Shown: positions 43,393-52,563 of the stretch, piece by piece
Position numbering within the stretch: position 1 is the stretch's first letter
How the letters are laid out: every line of letters begins with the position of its first letter
From: Mesorhizobium sp. WSM2240
GTDB taxonomy: Bacteria; Pseudomonadota; Alphaproteobacteria; Rhizobiales; Rhizobiaceae
Direction: 5' to 3'
DNA length: 64,000 nt
Assembly (NCBI RefSeq): GCF_040438645.1
Contig: NZ_CP159254.1
Span: forward strand, 1-64,000
The notes under the pieces: model-generated
Seen by the model: the letters and a program-made list of their open reading frames with translations, nothing else
Told to the model about the DNA's origin: nothing
Databases searched by the model: none
Made by a program: the position numbers and the translations under genes

Positions 43393-43541
43393 TTGCAGCC
43401 GAATTTGGCACCAAACGGCAAGACGAGGTGGGTGTACTATAGCAATATGAGATCGATTGAAAAGTCGTTGCGTGCCTGACACAACGAGAGTTTATAGCTA
43501 TTTGAAAAGCTTCGGCACAATGCCGATTAATGGAGGGAACG

Positions 43542-45467
43542 ATGTCCAGCAAGATCATAGTCAGCGTCGCTATGCTTCTAGTGTCGGCGGCGCCCCTGGC
43601 GGCTCAGGACGCCGGAGCGCTTTCCGCCGACAAGGCAGGCAAGGCGCATCCCTCGCGCCCCGACTATTCGCCCTATGCGGACCGCAAGTTCCCGGTGCAG
43701 CCTTTCTTCGGCGACACCCACCTGCACACCTCGTTCTCGATGGATGCGGGTGCGTTCGGAGCCCGGCTGCCACCCCGCGATGCCTACCGCTTCGCCCGTG
43801 GAGAGCAAGTGACGTCCTCGACCGGCCTGCCGGTCAAGCTCTCGCAGCCGCTCGATTTCCTCGTGGTGGCGGATCACTCCGACAACATGGGCTTCTTCCC
43901 CGACCTGTTTGCCGGCAAGCCCAACATGCTGGCCGACCCGACCGGCAAGAAGTGGTACGACATGATCAAGTCGGGCAAGGGCGCGGAGGCGGCGATCGAC
44001 ATCATCGTCAGCTTCTCGCACAACAAGTTTCCCGATGACCTGATGTATTTCCCAGGCACCAAGGCCTACCGCAATGCCTGGAACGAGACGATCGCGGCGG
44101 CGGAAGAATACAACGAGCCCGGACGCTTCACCGCCTTCATCGGCTATGAATGGACATCCAACACCGGCGGCAACAACCTGCACCGCAACGTGATCTTCCG
44201 CGACAATGGCGACAAGGCGAGCCAGGTCGACCCCTTCACCGTCTATCCGCCCTATGGCAGCGACAATCCCGCCGACCTGTGGAAATGGATGCAGGCTTAT
44301 GAAGACAAGACCGGCGGCGACGTGCTGGCAATCGCTCACAACGGCAATCTCAGCAACGGACTGATGTTCCCGACCGTCGAAGCGTTCGGCAAGAAACTCG
44401 ACAAGGACTATGTCGAGACGCGCGCCAAATGGGAGCGCCTGTTTGAGGCCTCGCAGACCAAAGGCACCGGCGAGGCGCATCCGGCCCTGTCGCCCAACGA
44501 CGAGTTCGCCGATTTCGAAATATGGGACAAGGGTAATCTCGACGGCAGCGTGGCCAAAAAGCCCGAGATGCTGGAGTTCGAATATGTACGCTCGGCCTTC
44601 AAGAACGGGCTCAAGCTGGAGAAGGAACTCGGCACCAACCCCTACAAGTTCGGCCTCATCGGCAGCAGCGACGCGCACAACTCGCTGTCGGCGCTGGCAG
44701 AGGATAATTTTTTCGGCAAGACAGTGCCCCAGGAGCCGAGCCCCGAGCGCATGATTGCGGCCTTCATCGACAACAAGCAGACCGGCGTGAAGATCATGGA
44801 CTGGGAGGTCGGCGCATCGGGCTACGCTGCCGTGTGGGCCGAGGAGAACACGCGCGAATCGATATGGGACGCGATGCAACGCAAGGAAACCTACGCCACG
44901 ACCGGACCACGCATGGCGGTGCGCTTCTTCGGCGGCTGGGAATTCACCGCCGCCGACGCCGAGGAGCGCCAGCCTGCCTATGTCGGCTACACCAAGGGCG
45001 TGCCGATGGGCGGCGACCTCGGCGAGGGCCCCGAAGGCAAGGCGCCGACCTTCCTGGTGGCGGCGCTGAAGGACCCGATCGGCGCCAATCTCGACCGCTA
45101 TCAGATTGTCAAGGGCTGGATGGAGGCCGACGGCACGCTGCAGGAGAAGGTCTACGACGTCGTCTGGGGCGGCGACCGCCAGCCAGGTGCCGACGGCAAG
45201 CTGCCGCCGGTCGGCGATACAGTCGACGTGGCCAATGCGAAATGGACCAACACGATCGGTGCGCCGGAACTTATCGCGGTGTGGACCGATCCGGATTTCG
45301 ACCCGTCCGAGCCCGCGTTTTATTACGGCCGCGTCATCGAGATTCCGACCCCCCGGTGGACGGCTTACGATGCCAAGTTCTTCGGCACGACGCCGCTCGA
45401 CGGTACCAGGATGAAAGTTCAGGATCGCGCCTATACCTCCCCGATTTGGTATGATCCTGCCGGCTAA
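43542..45467 (+). CDS. DUF3604 protein, secreted PHP-like predicted metallo-hydrolase
   Basis: A 641-residue protein with a signal peptide (cleavage near PLAAQ, 22). GDTHLHTSFSMDAGAFG at 57-73, VVADHSDNMGFF and IGSSDAHNS give the metal-ligand pattern of PHP-type phosphoesterases (His60, His62, then Asp/His pairs). RNVIFRDN and WMQAYEDKTGGDVLAIAHNG are other family blocks. Its role and substrate are unknown. GGAGGG lies before ATG 43542; the ATG at 43530 is too close to that site. It is the first gene of a run ending with HupE genes at 49212. Confidence 0.88.
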   Translation: MSSKIIVSVAMLLVSAAPLAAQDAGALSADKAGKAHPSRPDYSPYADRKFPVQPFFGDTHLHTSFSMDAGAFGARLPPRDAYRFARGEQVTSSTGLPVKLSQPLDFLVVADHSDNMGFFPDLFAGKPNMLADPTGKKWYDMIKSGKGAEAAIDIIVSFSHNKFPDDLMYFPGTKAYRNAWNETIAAAEEYNEPGRFTAFIGYEWTSNTGGNNLHRNVIFRDNGDKASQVDPFTVYPPYGSDNPADLWKWMQAYEDKTGGDVLAIAHNGNLSNGLMFPTVEAFGKKLDKDYVETRAKWERLFEASQTKGTGEAHPALSPNDEFADFEIWDKGNLDGSVAKKPEMLEFEYVRSAFKNGLKLEKELGTNPYKFGLIGSSDAHNSLSALAEDNFFGKTVPQEPSPERMIAAFIDNKQTGVKIMDWEVGASGYAAVWAEENTRESIWDAMQRKETYATTGPRMAVRFFGGWEFTAADAEERQPAYVGYTKGVPMGGDLGEGPEGKAPTFLVAALKDPIGANLDRYQIVKGWMEADGTLQEKVYDVVWGGDRQPGADGKLPPVGDTVDVANAKWTNTIGAPELIAVWTDPDFDPSEPAFYYGRVIEIPTPRWTAYDAKFFGTTPLDGTRMKVQDRAYTSPIWYDPAG

Positions 45468-45472
45468 AAGAC

Positions 45473-46120
45473 ATGAAACCGCGGCATTGCGAATCGAATG
45501 GACCTGCTACGGGCGTTAGGAAAGTGCTTTTGCGCTCAACCCTTGTCCTCACGGCGTTGTGGTCGGTCGCAACCGACAGTATCGCCTGCGGGTACGAGAA
45601 CCCCACTGCCATCTCGCTTGGCATTCTGAACTGGTCATATCCCGAAGCACTTCATATACGAACCGCGGTCTGGCAGGCTGAGAACACGGGCCTGCTGCAG
45701 CCGCGTGGCAAACCGCCGACAACTGGCTTGCTCGCCTTCTACAGGGCTGCGGCAAGCATGAACCGGCTTGGCGGTCTCCTCGAAGGAGCAAAGGAGCAGA
45801 CACCGGCAACTTTCTCCATCGTACTCATCCCGCAGGTTATGTGGACCCGCTTTGTGCCGGACGGCGATCTTGTGAGGGTGATGACGCATGCGCCGGGGCC
45901 GCTGGCGGGCGAAGCAGTGGTCGTCACAAATGAAAAGGTCGTGCGGGCCCTGCTGGACAGGCGTCTGGGGTTGCGTGATGCTGAAATGCAGGGACTGCTG
46001 CGCATCTACGGCGAGGAAGCCAAGCAGGTGGCCGTACGCGACGCTTTGGCGGTCGCTGTGCGGAGCGAGGCCAAAGCTGTCCGAAAGCATGCGAGTGCCG
46101 CTTTGCAGGAGGGACAATGA
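45473..46120 (+). CDS. Hypothetical exported protein in the HupE cluster
   Basis: A 215-residue protein. A hydrophobic segment (VLLRSTLVLTALWSVATDSI, about 18-37) followed by ACGYENP suggests a signal peptide. The remainder is helical with MWTRFVPDGDLVRVMTHAPG in the middle. It starts six bases after the DUF3604 stop and overlaps the next gene by four bases (ATGA). I do not recognise the family; the context ties it to the HupE and PpiC proteins. Confidence 0.7.
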   Translation: MKPRHCESNGPATGVRKVLLRSTLVLTALWSVATDSIACGYENPTAISLGILNWSYPEALHIRTAVWQAENTGLLQPRGKPPTTGLLAFYRAAASMNRLGGLLEGAKEQTPATFSIVLIPQVMWTRFVPDGDLVRVMTHAPGPLAGEAVVVTNEKVVRALLDRRLGLRDAEMQGLLRIYGEEAKQVAVRDALAVAVRSEAKAVRKHASAALQEGQ

Positions 46121-46746
46121 GCATAGCTCAGGAACGTAGAACGGCCCATCATTCCGCGGCGACAATCGCATGCACCACGGTGGTCTTTCTGCTCCTGCCG
46201 GCGCTCGGTACCCCTGCTTTCGCTCATGACGCGTCGGGCGTCGCCGGCGGCTTCGCGTCCGGTTTCCTGCATCCGATCCTCGGCTGGGACCATGTGGCGG
46301 CGATGGTGGCTGTCGGCCTGTGGGGCGCCTTCCTCGGCGCGCCGGCGATCTGGTTGCTGCCGATCATCTTTCCCCTCGTGATGGCTTTTGGCGGCACCCT
46401 GGGAATCGCCGCCGTTCCGCTTCCGGCGGTCGAAACCGGCATCGCCGCCTCGGCCGTCGTGCTCGGCGTCATGGTGGCGCTGGGGGCGAGGCCACCGCTC
46501 TGGGTGGCGGCTATCATTGTCGGCGCCTTCGCGATCTTCCACGGCCACGCGCACGGCACGGAGTTGCCGGCCGCCGCCGATGCCGTCGCCTATGCCGTCG
46601 GGTTTGTCATCGGAACCGGGCTTCTGCATCTGGCAGGCATCACCTTCGGCCTTGCGTCAAAGTGGGAGGGCGGGAGGGTCGCGGTCCGGGCCGCTGGCGG
46701 GGCGATTGCGGTGACCGGACTCGCCTTCCTGACCGGGTTCGCATGA
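46117..46746 (+). CDS. HupE/UreJ-family membrane protein
   Basis: A 209-residue membrane protein. After a signal-like segment the mature part starts HDASGVAGGFASGFLHPILG, then WDHVAAMVAVGLWGA, the HupE/UreJ signature with His residues; IFHGHAHGTELP in the fifth span is the second. Six membrane spans. Family members import nickel or cobalt for hydrogenase or urease, but no such enzyme is encoded here. It overlaps both neighbours by four bases, which implies co-translation. Confidence 0.9.
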   Translation: MSIAQERRTAHHSAATIACTTVVFLLLPALGTPAFAHDASGVAGGFASGFLHPILGWDHVAAMVAVGLWGAFLGAPAIWLLPIIFPLVMAFGGTLGIAAVPLPAVETGIAASAVVLGVMVALGARPPLWVAAIIVGAFAIFHGHAHGTELPAAADAVAYAVGFVIGTGLLHLAGITFGLASKWEGGRVAVRAAGGAIAVTGLAFLTGFA

Positions 46747-47345
46747 AGGCGCAGTTCGTCCTTGCAACCCTCCTGATGGCGGGCGCTTGCGGCCCCGCCA
46801 TGGCCCACGCACCGATCAAGGGCATCGGCATTTTCTATAACGGCCTCCTTCACCCCGTCCTCGTGCCGGCGCATCTGCTTGTGCTGGCGGCCGTCGGTCT
46901 GCTGATCGGGCAACACGCTCCCCGCGTGAGCCGCCTTGCACTGCCCGCATTCGCGGCAGCTCTCACGGTGACGCTGGCGCTGACCGACGCTTCGCCGCGT
47001 GCTCTGCAGCAATGGCCGCTGCTCGCCATCGCGCTGGCCGCCGGACTGGCTGTCGCGCTTGCCCGGGCGGGCAGCCTGGTCGTGACCGCGCTCGCCCTAG
47101 GGGCGGGCGTTGCCGTGGCGCTGGATTCGGCGCCCGACGGCGTCCCCGACGAACAGATCTGGCTTGCGCTTTCCGGCACCGGCCTCGGCGCCGCCCTGGT
47201 CGTTACCTATGTCGGTGGGTTTGCCGCCTGGCTCGAGCTGCCCTGGCAAAGGACAGCGATCCGCGCCGCCGGCTCGTGGATCGCCGCGGGCGCGCTCCTC
47301 GTACTGAGCTTGGACCTTTTCCCGGCCGCGAGCCCTCCCGCATGA
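46743..47345 (+). CDS. HupE/UreJ-like membrane protein, second copy
   Basis: A 200-residue membrane protein with a signal-like N-terminus ending AMAHAPI, so the mature chain begins with His, and YNGLLHPVLVPAHLLVLAAV as a weaker form of the HupE histidine motif. Six or so membrane spans. It lacks the HGHAHG block of its neighbour. ATGA overlap on both sides. It may form a heteromer with the preceding HupE; that is inference. Confidence 0.78.
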   Translation: MKAQFVLATLLMAGACGPAMAHAPIKGIGIFYNGLLHPVLVPAHLLVLAAVGLLIGQHAPRVSRLALPAFAAALTVTLALTDASPRALQQWPLLAIALAAGLAVALARAGSLVVTALALGAGVAVALDSAPDGVPDEQIWLALSGTGLGAALVVTYVGGFAAWLELPWQRTAIRAAGSWIAAGALLVLSLDLFPAASPPA

Positions 47346-48226
47346 GACGTGTTCGCCAGTTGCTTTCCGAACCGCTTATCCACTTCCTGATCATCGGTGT
47401 CGCAGTCTTCGGCGTCTGGTCCGTCCTCGACCGCTCGCCGCGCGACAGCGACCCGCGGGTGATCGAGGTGGGACCCGGCCGCATCGCGCAGCTTTACGAG
47501 ACATTTTCACGTACCTGGCAGCGGCCCCCGACGCCCCTTGAGCTGAATGGCCTTATCGAGGCGTTTGTGAAGGAGGAGATCTTCTACCGGGAGGGCGCCA
47601 GGATGGGTCTCGACCGCGACGACACCGTCATCCGCCGGCGAATGCAGCAAAAGATGGAATTCCTGTTCGAGCCGAGCGAGGCCGAATTGAATCCGTCCGA
47701 TGAGGAACTCCGAGCCTATATCGCGGAGAACGCGGCAACCTTCCACGTTCCGGTCCGTATCGCCTTCCGGCAGGTATTCTTCGACCCGACCAGACACGGC
47801 GAGACGCTGAAAACCGACATTGATAGACTGCTCGCCGCAATCGAGGCGGACGAGAGCGGCGAGGTTCCGACCGGCGCGGGCGATCCGACGCTGCTACCCC
47901 CAGCGATGCCGCTTATGGAGACCGATAAGATCGCCGCCAATTTCGGGGCCGAGTTCGCCGAAGCGCTCATCGCAGCGCCGGCCGGGCGCTGGACGGGCCC
48001 CCTCACGTCGACCTTCGGCCAGCACCTAGTGTTCGTCGACGACCGGACGGAGAAACGCGATCCCACGCTCGACGAGGTCCGCGATCTGGTGCTGCGCGAA
48101 TGGCAGTCCGCGAAGCGGCGCACAATTGCGGACGAACGATACGGGGCGATGCGTGCGGACTACCGGGTAATCGTGACTCTGCCGGGCGACGACACGACGT
48201 CCACTGACGGTGCGGACCGCGACTGA
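47342..48226 (+). CDS. Membrane-anchored PpiC-type peptidyl-prolyl isomerase
   Basis: A 294-residue protein with an N-terminal anchor (PLIHFLIIGVAVFGVWSVL, about 11-29), a SurA-like helical region, and a parvulin domain near 140-250: VRIAFRQVFFDP, then GRWTGPLTSTFGQHLVFVDD. It should act in the periplasm as a folding factor. Such genes sit between HupE-type genes in several bacteria, suggesting a dedicated chaperone for the cluster's exported proteins. It overlaps the next gene by one base. Confidence 0.88.
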   Translation: MRRVRQLLSEPLIHFLIIGVAVFGVWSVLDRSPRDSDPRVIEVGPGRIAQLYETFSRTWQRPPTPLELNGLIEAFVKEEIFYREGARMGLDRDDTVIRRRMQQKMEFLFEPSEAELNPSDEELRAYIAENAATFHVPVRIAFRQVFFDPTRHGETLKTDIDRLLAAIEADESGEVPTGAGDPTLLPPAMPLMETDKIAANFGAEFAEALIAAPAGRWTGPLTSTFGQHLVFVDDRTEKRDPTLDEVRDLVLREWQSAKRRTIADERYGAMRADYRVIVTLPGDDTTSTDGADRD

Positions 48227-49212
48227 TGTGGCCGTTGGCGATCTTCCTCTTCGTGCTTTTCGGTGTTGGCGGCGCCACCGCGCACGAACTGCGCCCGGCC
48301 TACCTCGAAATCACGGAGACGGCGCCCGAGCAGTATTCCGTCCTCTGGAAGGTACCTGCGCGCGGCGAATACCGGCTATCGCTGCATGTCGACCTTCCCG
48401 AGGCCTGCACGGAAGTGACGACGCCAGTGACAGCGATTGTCGAGGCGGCATCCACGAGCCGGTGGAATGTCCGCTGCGATGGCGGGCTGGCCGGGCGGAC
48501 GATTTCCGTTGACGGTCTCGTCGCTACCTATACCGACGCCCTCGTCAGGATAATGCGCGCTGACGGTACGGTCCAGACAGCACGGCTGGCGCCAGACTTC
48601 CCCGAAGTGGCAGTGGCCGCCGTATCGACCGCCACTGACACCGCCCGGACCTACCTCCTGCTCGGCGTTCAGCACATCATGCTGGGCCTCGACCACCTGC
48701 TTTTCGTGCTTGCATTGCTCCTGCTCATTCGCGAACCGCGCACGCTCGTCGCCACCATCACCGCTTTCACCGTCGCGCACTCGATCACGCTCGCCTTCGC
48801 CGCGCTCGGCCTTGCGGCCGCTCCGCAGGCGCCGACAGAAGCCCTGGTCGCACTCAGCATCGTATTTGTCGCGGCCGAGATCGTCCGCAAGCAACGTGGG
48901 CACGCCGATATTGCCGGCCGCTACCCCTGGCTGATCGCATTTCTCTTCGGATTGCTGCATGGCTTCGGGTTCGGCGGCGCGCTGCGCGAGATCGGATTGC
49001 CGCAGAAGGACGTGCCGCTGGCGCTGCTTACTTTCAATCTCGGCGTCGAGGCCGGCCAACTCCTTTTCGTCACGCTGGCGCTTGCCACCATCGCGAGTCT
49101 GAGGAAGCTGCTCGCTTTCTCCGTCGAACGACCGCGGCTGGTGACCGCCTATATCATCGGCTCGCTATCCGCGGCCTGGTTCGTGCAGCGCGTCATCGCC
49201 TTCGGGGGGTGA
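48226..49212 (+). CDS. HupE/UreJ-family protein with periplasmic N-terminal domain
   Basis: A 328-residue protein. Signal peptide ends TAHEL; residues 20-140 form a beta-rich periplasmic domain (LRPAYLEITETAPEQYSVLW). The C-terminal part has six spans with LLGVQHIMLGLDHLLFVLAL, AFTVAHSITLAFAALG, FLFGLLHGFGFGGALREIGL and FNLGVEAGQL, all HupE_2-type His-containing motifs. The conserved His and Asp suggest metal binding in the membrane. Last gene of the cluster. Confidence 0.9.
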   Translation: MWPLAIFLFVLFGVGGATAHELRPAYLEITETAPEQYSVLWKVPARGEYRLSLHVDLPEACTEVTTPVTAIVEAASTSRWNVRCDGGLAGRTISVDGLVATYTDALVRIMRADGTVQTARLAPDFPEVAVAAVSTATDTARTYLLLGVQHIMLGLDHLLFVLALLLLIREPRTLVATITAFTVAHSITLAFAALGLAAAPQAPTEALVALSIVFVAAEIVRKQRGHADIAGRYPWLIAFLFGLLHGFGFGGALREIGLPQKDVPLALLTFNLGVEAGQLLFVTLALATIASLRKLLAFSVERPRLVTAYIIGSLSAAWFVQRVIAFGG

Positions 49213-49229
49213 GGAATGGAGTGTGACCA

Positions 49230-50003
49230 ATGAGATGTCATGTCGGTAAAGCTGGAATTTTAATGGCCCTGTTCCTGGCTTCCTTTTCGGTCGAAAGGGC
49301 CTTCGCACAGGCTGAGGTCGAGGCAGACGCCGCCAAGATTCTTGGCGCGATGTCGGAGTATCTTGGTTCGCTCCAACGCTTCTCAGTCGACTACGACGTG
49401 GAGACGGATGTCGTGTCCTATGACGGGCAGAAGCTTCAGTTCGCCAGCTCGGGCGAAATAAAGGTGCAAAGGCCCGACAAGCTTCACGCATCCCGCAAAG
49501 GCGCGATCGCCGATCTGGAACTGATCCTTGATGGCAGCGCGCTGACACTCTACGGCAAAAAAGCGAATGCGTTCTTCCAACTGCCCGCCACGACCATAGA
49601 CCAAGCTGTCGATGCCCTTCGCAACGATGTTGGCTTCGATGCACCTGGAGCCGACCTTCTCTCCGAGAAGCCCCTGCAGCACGCTGAAACGGATATCGCC
49701 AGCGGCATGCATGTCGGGATGGCGTTTATCGACGGCGTCGAGGTCCACCATCTCGCTTTCCGAGGCAAGGAGGTAGACTGGCAGCTTTGGGTGACCGACG
49801 GCGAGAAACCCTTGCCGCTCAAATACGTCATTACCAGCAAATGGGTTGCAGCCTCTCCCGAATATTCGATCGAGTTCAGAAACTGGAACACAGCGCCGAC
49901 GATCGATAATTCCAGCTTTGTCTTCACGCCTTCAAAGGATGCGAAGAAGCTCGAAACATTTGCCGTCGACGAGATTGGCGAAATCGACCTGGCCGGGGAG
50001 TGA
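49230..50003 (+). CDS. DUF2092 secreted protein
   Basis: A 257-residue periplasmic protein: signal peptide ending AFAQA, then ILGAMSEYLGSLQRFSVDYD, typical of DUF2092 (LolA/LppX-like fold). LQFASSGEIKVQRPDKLHAS and GEKPLPLKYVITSKW are consistent with that lipid-binding beta fold. Its role is unknown. It starts a small run of envelope genes in the same direction and lies 18 bases after the last HupE gene. Confidence 0.85.
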   Translation: MRCHVGKAGILMALFLASFSVERAFAQAEVEADAAKILGAMSEYLGSLQRFSVDYDVETDVVSYDGQKLQFASSGEIKVQRPDKLHASRKGAIADLELILDGSALTLYGKKANAFFQLPATTIDQAVDALRNDVGFDAPGADLLSEKPLQHAETDIASGMHVGMAFIDGVEVHHLAFRGKEVDWQLWVTDGEKPLPLKYVITSKWVAASPEYSIEFRNWNTAPTIDNSSFVFTPSKDAKKLETFAVDEIGEIDLAGE

Positions 50004-50008
50004 CGGTG

Positions 50009-50329
50009 ATGAGATTTACGTTTCGCAAAGGCATGGTCCTTGCCCTCTCGCTGGTGACTTTCCTCCAGATCGATCCGGCGGCGGTCGTGACAAACCATTC
50101 ATTGCTCTCGGAAGCCAATGCTCGGATAGGTCACCCCGCCACTCCGGGGAGCGTGGCTGGCGTGGCCCGCCGCACGACCCGTCGGACTGTTCGGCGGTCG
50201 GCAATCTACATCAGCGCGCTGCCTGCGGGCTGCGCACGTGTAACCGTCTACGGCACATTGGTTTGGCGATGCGGTGGGACTTACTATCAGTCCTCCGGGT
50301 CGAGATACGTCGTCGTCTATGTGGACTAG
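50009..50329 (+). CDS. Small secreted protein of unknown function
   Basis: A 106-residue protein with an N-terminal hydrophobic segment (GMVLALSLVTFLQID). The mature part is basic (TTRRTVRRSAIYISALPAGC) and ends with a Gly/Tyr-rich strand region CGGTYYQSSGSRYVVVYVD with two Cys, resembling small envelope proteins of the DUF6515 kind. ATG 50009 is used; GTG 50000, overlapping the previous stop, is possible. The end overlaps the esterase gene by 11 bases. Confidence 0.65.
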   Translation: MRFTFRKGMVLALSLVTFLQIDPAAVVTNHSLLSEANARIGHPATPGSVAGVARRTTRRTVRRSAIYISALPAGCARVTVYGTLVWRCGGTYYQSSGSRYVVVYVD

Positions 50330-51665
50330 CAGCCGCTCCCGAAGCTCTGTCGAGCGCGCTTGTTCGGCTTCCAGTGCTGGACGCGCTCGGGGCATTGTGG
50401 CGGCCGTGGCGCTGCTCACTCTTCTGGAGGGCTGCGCCAGCCGCCCGACGGGTGTCCTTTCGCCGGTAGCCGATACCGCGCCGTCCACCAGCAGGGTCGA
50501 GATGCTGGTCGCGACAACGCGCGGCCGGGCTTCGAAACAAGGTGAGATGTTCGCCGGGGAACGCGGAATGACGCCGGCCTTCGCCGAGATCACCGTGTCG
50601 ATTCCGCCCGACAATGTCCGCAAAGTCGGCGAGGTCGCCTGGCCAAAAAAACTGCCCTCGAATCCCGCGACGGATTTCGCAACCCTGCGGGCGGAGGAAG
50701 TCTCTCGGGATACGGCCGAAAATTGGCTCAAGATGTCCGTTTCGCAGAATTCGGATCGCAGCGTCCTTGTTTTCATCCACGGCTTCAACAACCGGTTCGA
50801 GGACTCGGTCTACCGTTTCGCCCAGATCGTCCATGATTCAGGAACGCGCAGCGTTCCGGTGCTGGTCACCTGGCCCTCACGGGGTAGTCTTCTCGCCTAT
50901 GGATATGACCGCGAAAGCACCAACTATACGCGCAATGCATTGGAGAGCCTGTTTCAGTATCTGGCGCGCGATGCAGGCGTTAAAGAAGTTTCCGTCCTGG
51001 CCCACTCGATGGGAAACTGGCTGGCGCTGGAGTCTCTTCGGCAGATGGCGATCCGCAATGGCCGCTTCCCGCCCAAATTCAAGAACGTCATGCTGGCAGC
51101 GCCCGACGTCGACGTCGACGTTTTCCGGTCGCAGATCGCCGACATGGGAGCTCCGCGCCCACAATTCACACTCTTCGTCTCGCGTGACGATCGGGCTTTA
51201 GCGGTATCGCGGCGCGTCTGGGGCGATGTGACCCGGCTGGGTTCGATCGATCCGGAGCAGGAGCCCTACAGGACCGAACTCGCGGCCAACAACATCTCGG
51301 TCATCGACCTTACCAAGATCAAAGCGGGCGACGATCTTCATCACAGCAAGTTCGCCGAGTCGCCCGAGATCGTCCAGCTCATCGGCACCCGTCTCTCGAG
51401 CGGACAGGCGTTGAGCGACAATCGGTTGGGCCTTGGCGACCACATCGTCACCGCGACCGCGGGTGTGGCGCATGCAGCCGGCACCGCGGCGGGGCTGGTA
51501 ATCGCCGCCCCCGTTGCGGTGGTCGATCAGAACACACGGGACAACTTTGCCGGCCACGTGGGAGCGCTGAGCGCAACTGTAGCTGGCGGGCCAGCAACGG
51601 GCAGCCCAGTCATTATCGATTGCGTTTCCGCGATTACAACCGCGACGAAGCCATGTGGCCGTTAG
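50319..51665 (+). CDS. Lipoprotein alpha/beta hydrolase (DUF900 esterase-like)
   Basis: A 448-residue protein. The lipobox LLEGC near residue 39 suggests a lipid-anchored exported protein. The DUF900 fold shows VLVFIHGFNNRFEDSVYRFA (oxyanion), VSVLAHSMGNWLALESLRQM (nucleophile Ser in HSMG), AAPDVDVDVFRSQ (Asp) and DDLHHSKFAES (candidate His). The C-terminal 80 residues are hydrophobic and Ala/Gly-rich. ATG 50319 lies inside the previous gene; a longer frame from 50274 exists. Substrate unknown. Confidence 0.83.
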   Translation: MWTSSRSRSSVERACSASSAGRARGIVAAVALLTLLEGCASRPTGVLSPVADTAPSTSRVEMLVATTRGRASKQGEMFAGERGMTPAFAEITVSIPPDNVRKVGEVAWPKKLPSNPATDFATLRAEEVSRDTAENWLKMSVSQNSDRSVLVFIHGFNNRFEDSVYRFAQIVHDSGTRSVPVLVTWPSRGSLLAYGYDRESTNYTRNALESLFQYLARDAGVKEVSVLAHSMGNWLALESLRQMAIRNGRFPPKFKNVMLAAPDVDVDVFRSQIADMGAPRPQFTLFVSRDDRALAVSRRVWGDVTRLGSIDPEQEPYRTELAANNISVIDLTKIKAGDDLHHSKFAESPEIVQLIGTRLSSGQALSDNRLGLGDHIVTATAGVAHAAGTAAGLVIAAPVAVVDQNTRDNFAGHVGALSATVAGGPATGSPVIIDCVSAITTATKPCGR

Positions 51666-51680
51666 CGCGCGGAGGAAGAC

Positions 51681-51880
51681 GAAGTGCTGCTGCGCGGCAA
51701 AGGGCGCAGAGACCGCGTCATGCCCATTCCTCAGGATCTGGCGAGAGCACTGACGGCCTTGATGGACGAACCTGGAATCGCCAGCACGAGCCGCGACCGA
51801 TATTCGTCGGCGCCCGCAATGAGCGCCTGACGCGCTTCGGAGCAACCTATATGGTGCGGCGTGCGGCCGCCCGGCCCAGG
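51681..51880 (+). pseudogene. Tyrosine recombinase fragment
   Basis: Reads EVLLRGKGRRDRVMPIPQDL then ARALTALMDE; in the next frame EPRPIFVGARNERLTRFGAT and YMVRRAAAR. This is the central catalytic-domain part of an XerC/D-like integrase. The Arg and His-x-x-Arg box regions and the Tyr are missing. It is different from the intact recombinase at 5016-6233. Confidence 0.65.
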
Positions 51881-51987
51881 AACTGGTGTGGTGCAGGCCA
51901 GGCCGGTAGCGAAGAACATTTGCCCACTCCTGCGCCCGAGGTCGAATTTCTCGATCACCGCCACGACCACGTGATCTTTTGCGTCAC

Positions 51988-52500
51988 CTAGTTGCCTGTG
52001 ACCTCCCAGCTGTCATCTGGGTTGAACAGATTGAACGCGTCAACTTTGGCATCGGTATCCGGTCCGAGATCGGCCTCGTAGACGATGCCCCGATGGCTGA
52101 CGACTAAGGTGCGGACGCCCGCTTCGTATAAGTGACGGGTCAAGCGATCAGAGCAAATCCGGCAATCACGTTGCCGTTGATAGCATAGTCGTAGGCCGCA
52201 ACACCACCGCAATGGCAAACATGACCGCGGTTACCCAGCGCCACGGACCTTCGCATGTGGAGTTCCTCGTCGTGCCGCTGCAATGTTGTCGCCTTGTCCG
52301 GCCAGGGTACCGAATCGGTAGCCGAAATAGCCCTCGTCCTTCTTTGCCTGGTCGAGCGCCGCCTCATCGGCGAAGGCGCCTGCCGGGCTGACGGTTCACC
52401 TCGTTGGCCGGCCAGTAGAGCCCGTCGGTCTGTTCCTCGCCGCTCAACAGCTTCTGTGCATATTCGAGGACGCCGTCGCCTTGCGTTGACCCCCGTTGCT
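51988..52500 (-). pseudogene. DUF2950 protein, multiply frameshifted
   Basis: Pieces of DUF2950 are visible in different frames on the minus strand: DGLYWPANEVN, DEGYFGYRFGTLAGQG, YDYAINGNVIAGFALIA, YEAGVRTLVVSHRGIVYEAD and LGPDTDAKVDAFNLFNPDDS to a stop near 51988. At least three indels separate them. DUF2950 genes often stand near DUF2092 and similar envelope genes. It is clearly inactive as given. Confidence 0.75.
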
Positions 52501-52563
52501 AGAAGCCTAACCTGGGCCGCCATTCACCCGTACTCGCGGATGGCGTGGACAAATCGCGCAGCG

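Noticed and set aside
43578..44879. 433-codon minus-strand frame inside the DUF3604 gene
   Set aside because: Antisense to a gene with signal peptide and conserved motifs; no ribosome site or motif of its own.
46117..49212. Reading the HupE genes as a hydrogenase or urease nickel system
   Set aside because: No hydrogenase, urease or nickel chaperone genes are in the window; the metal is left open.
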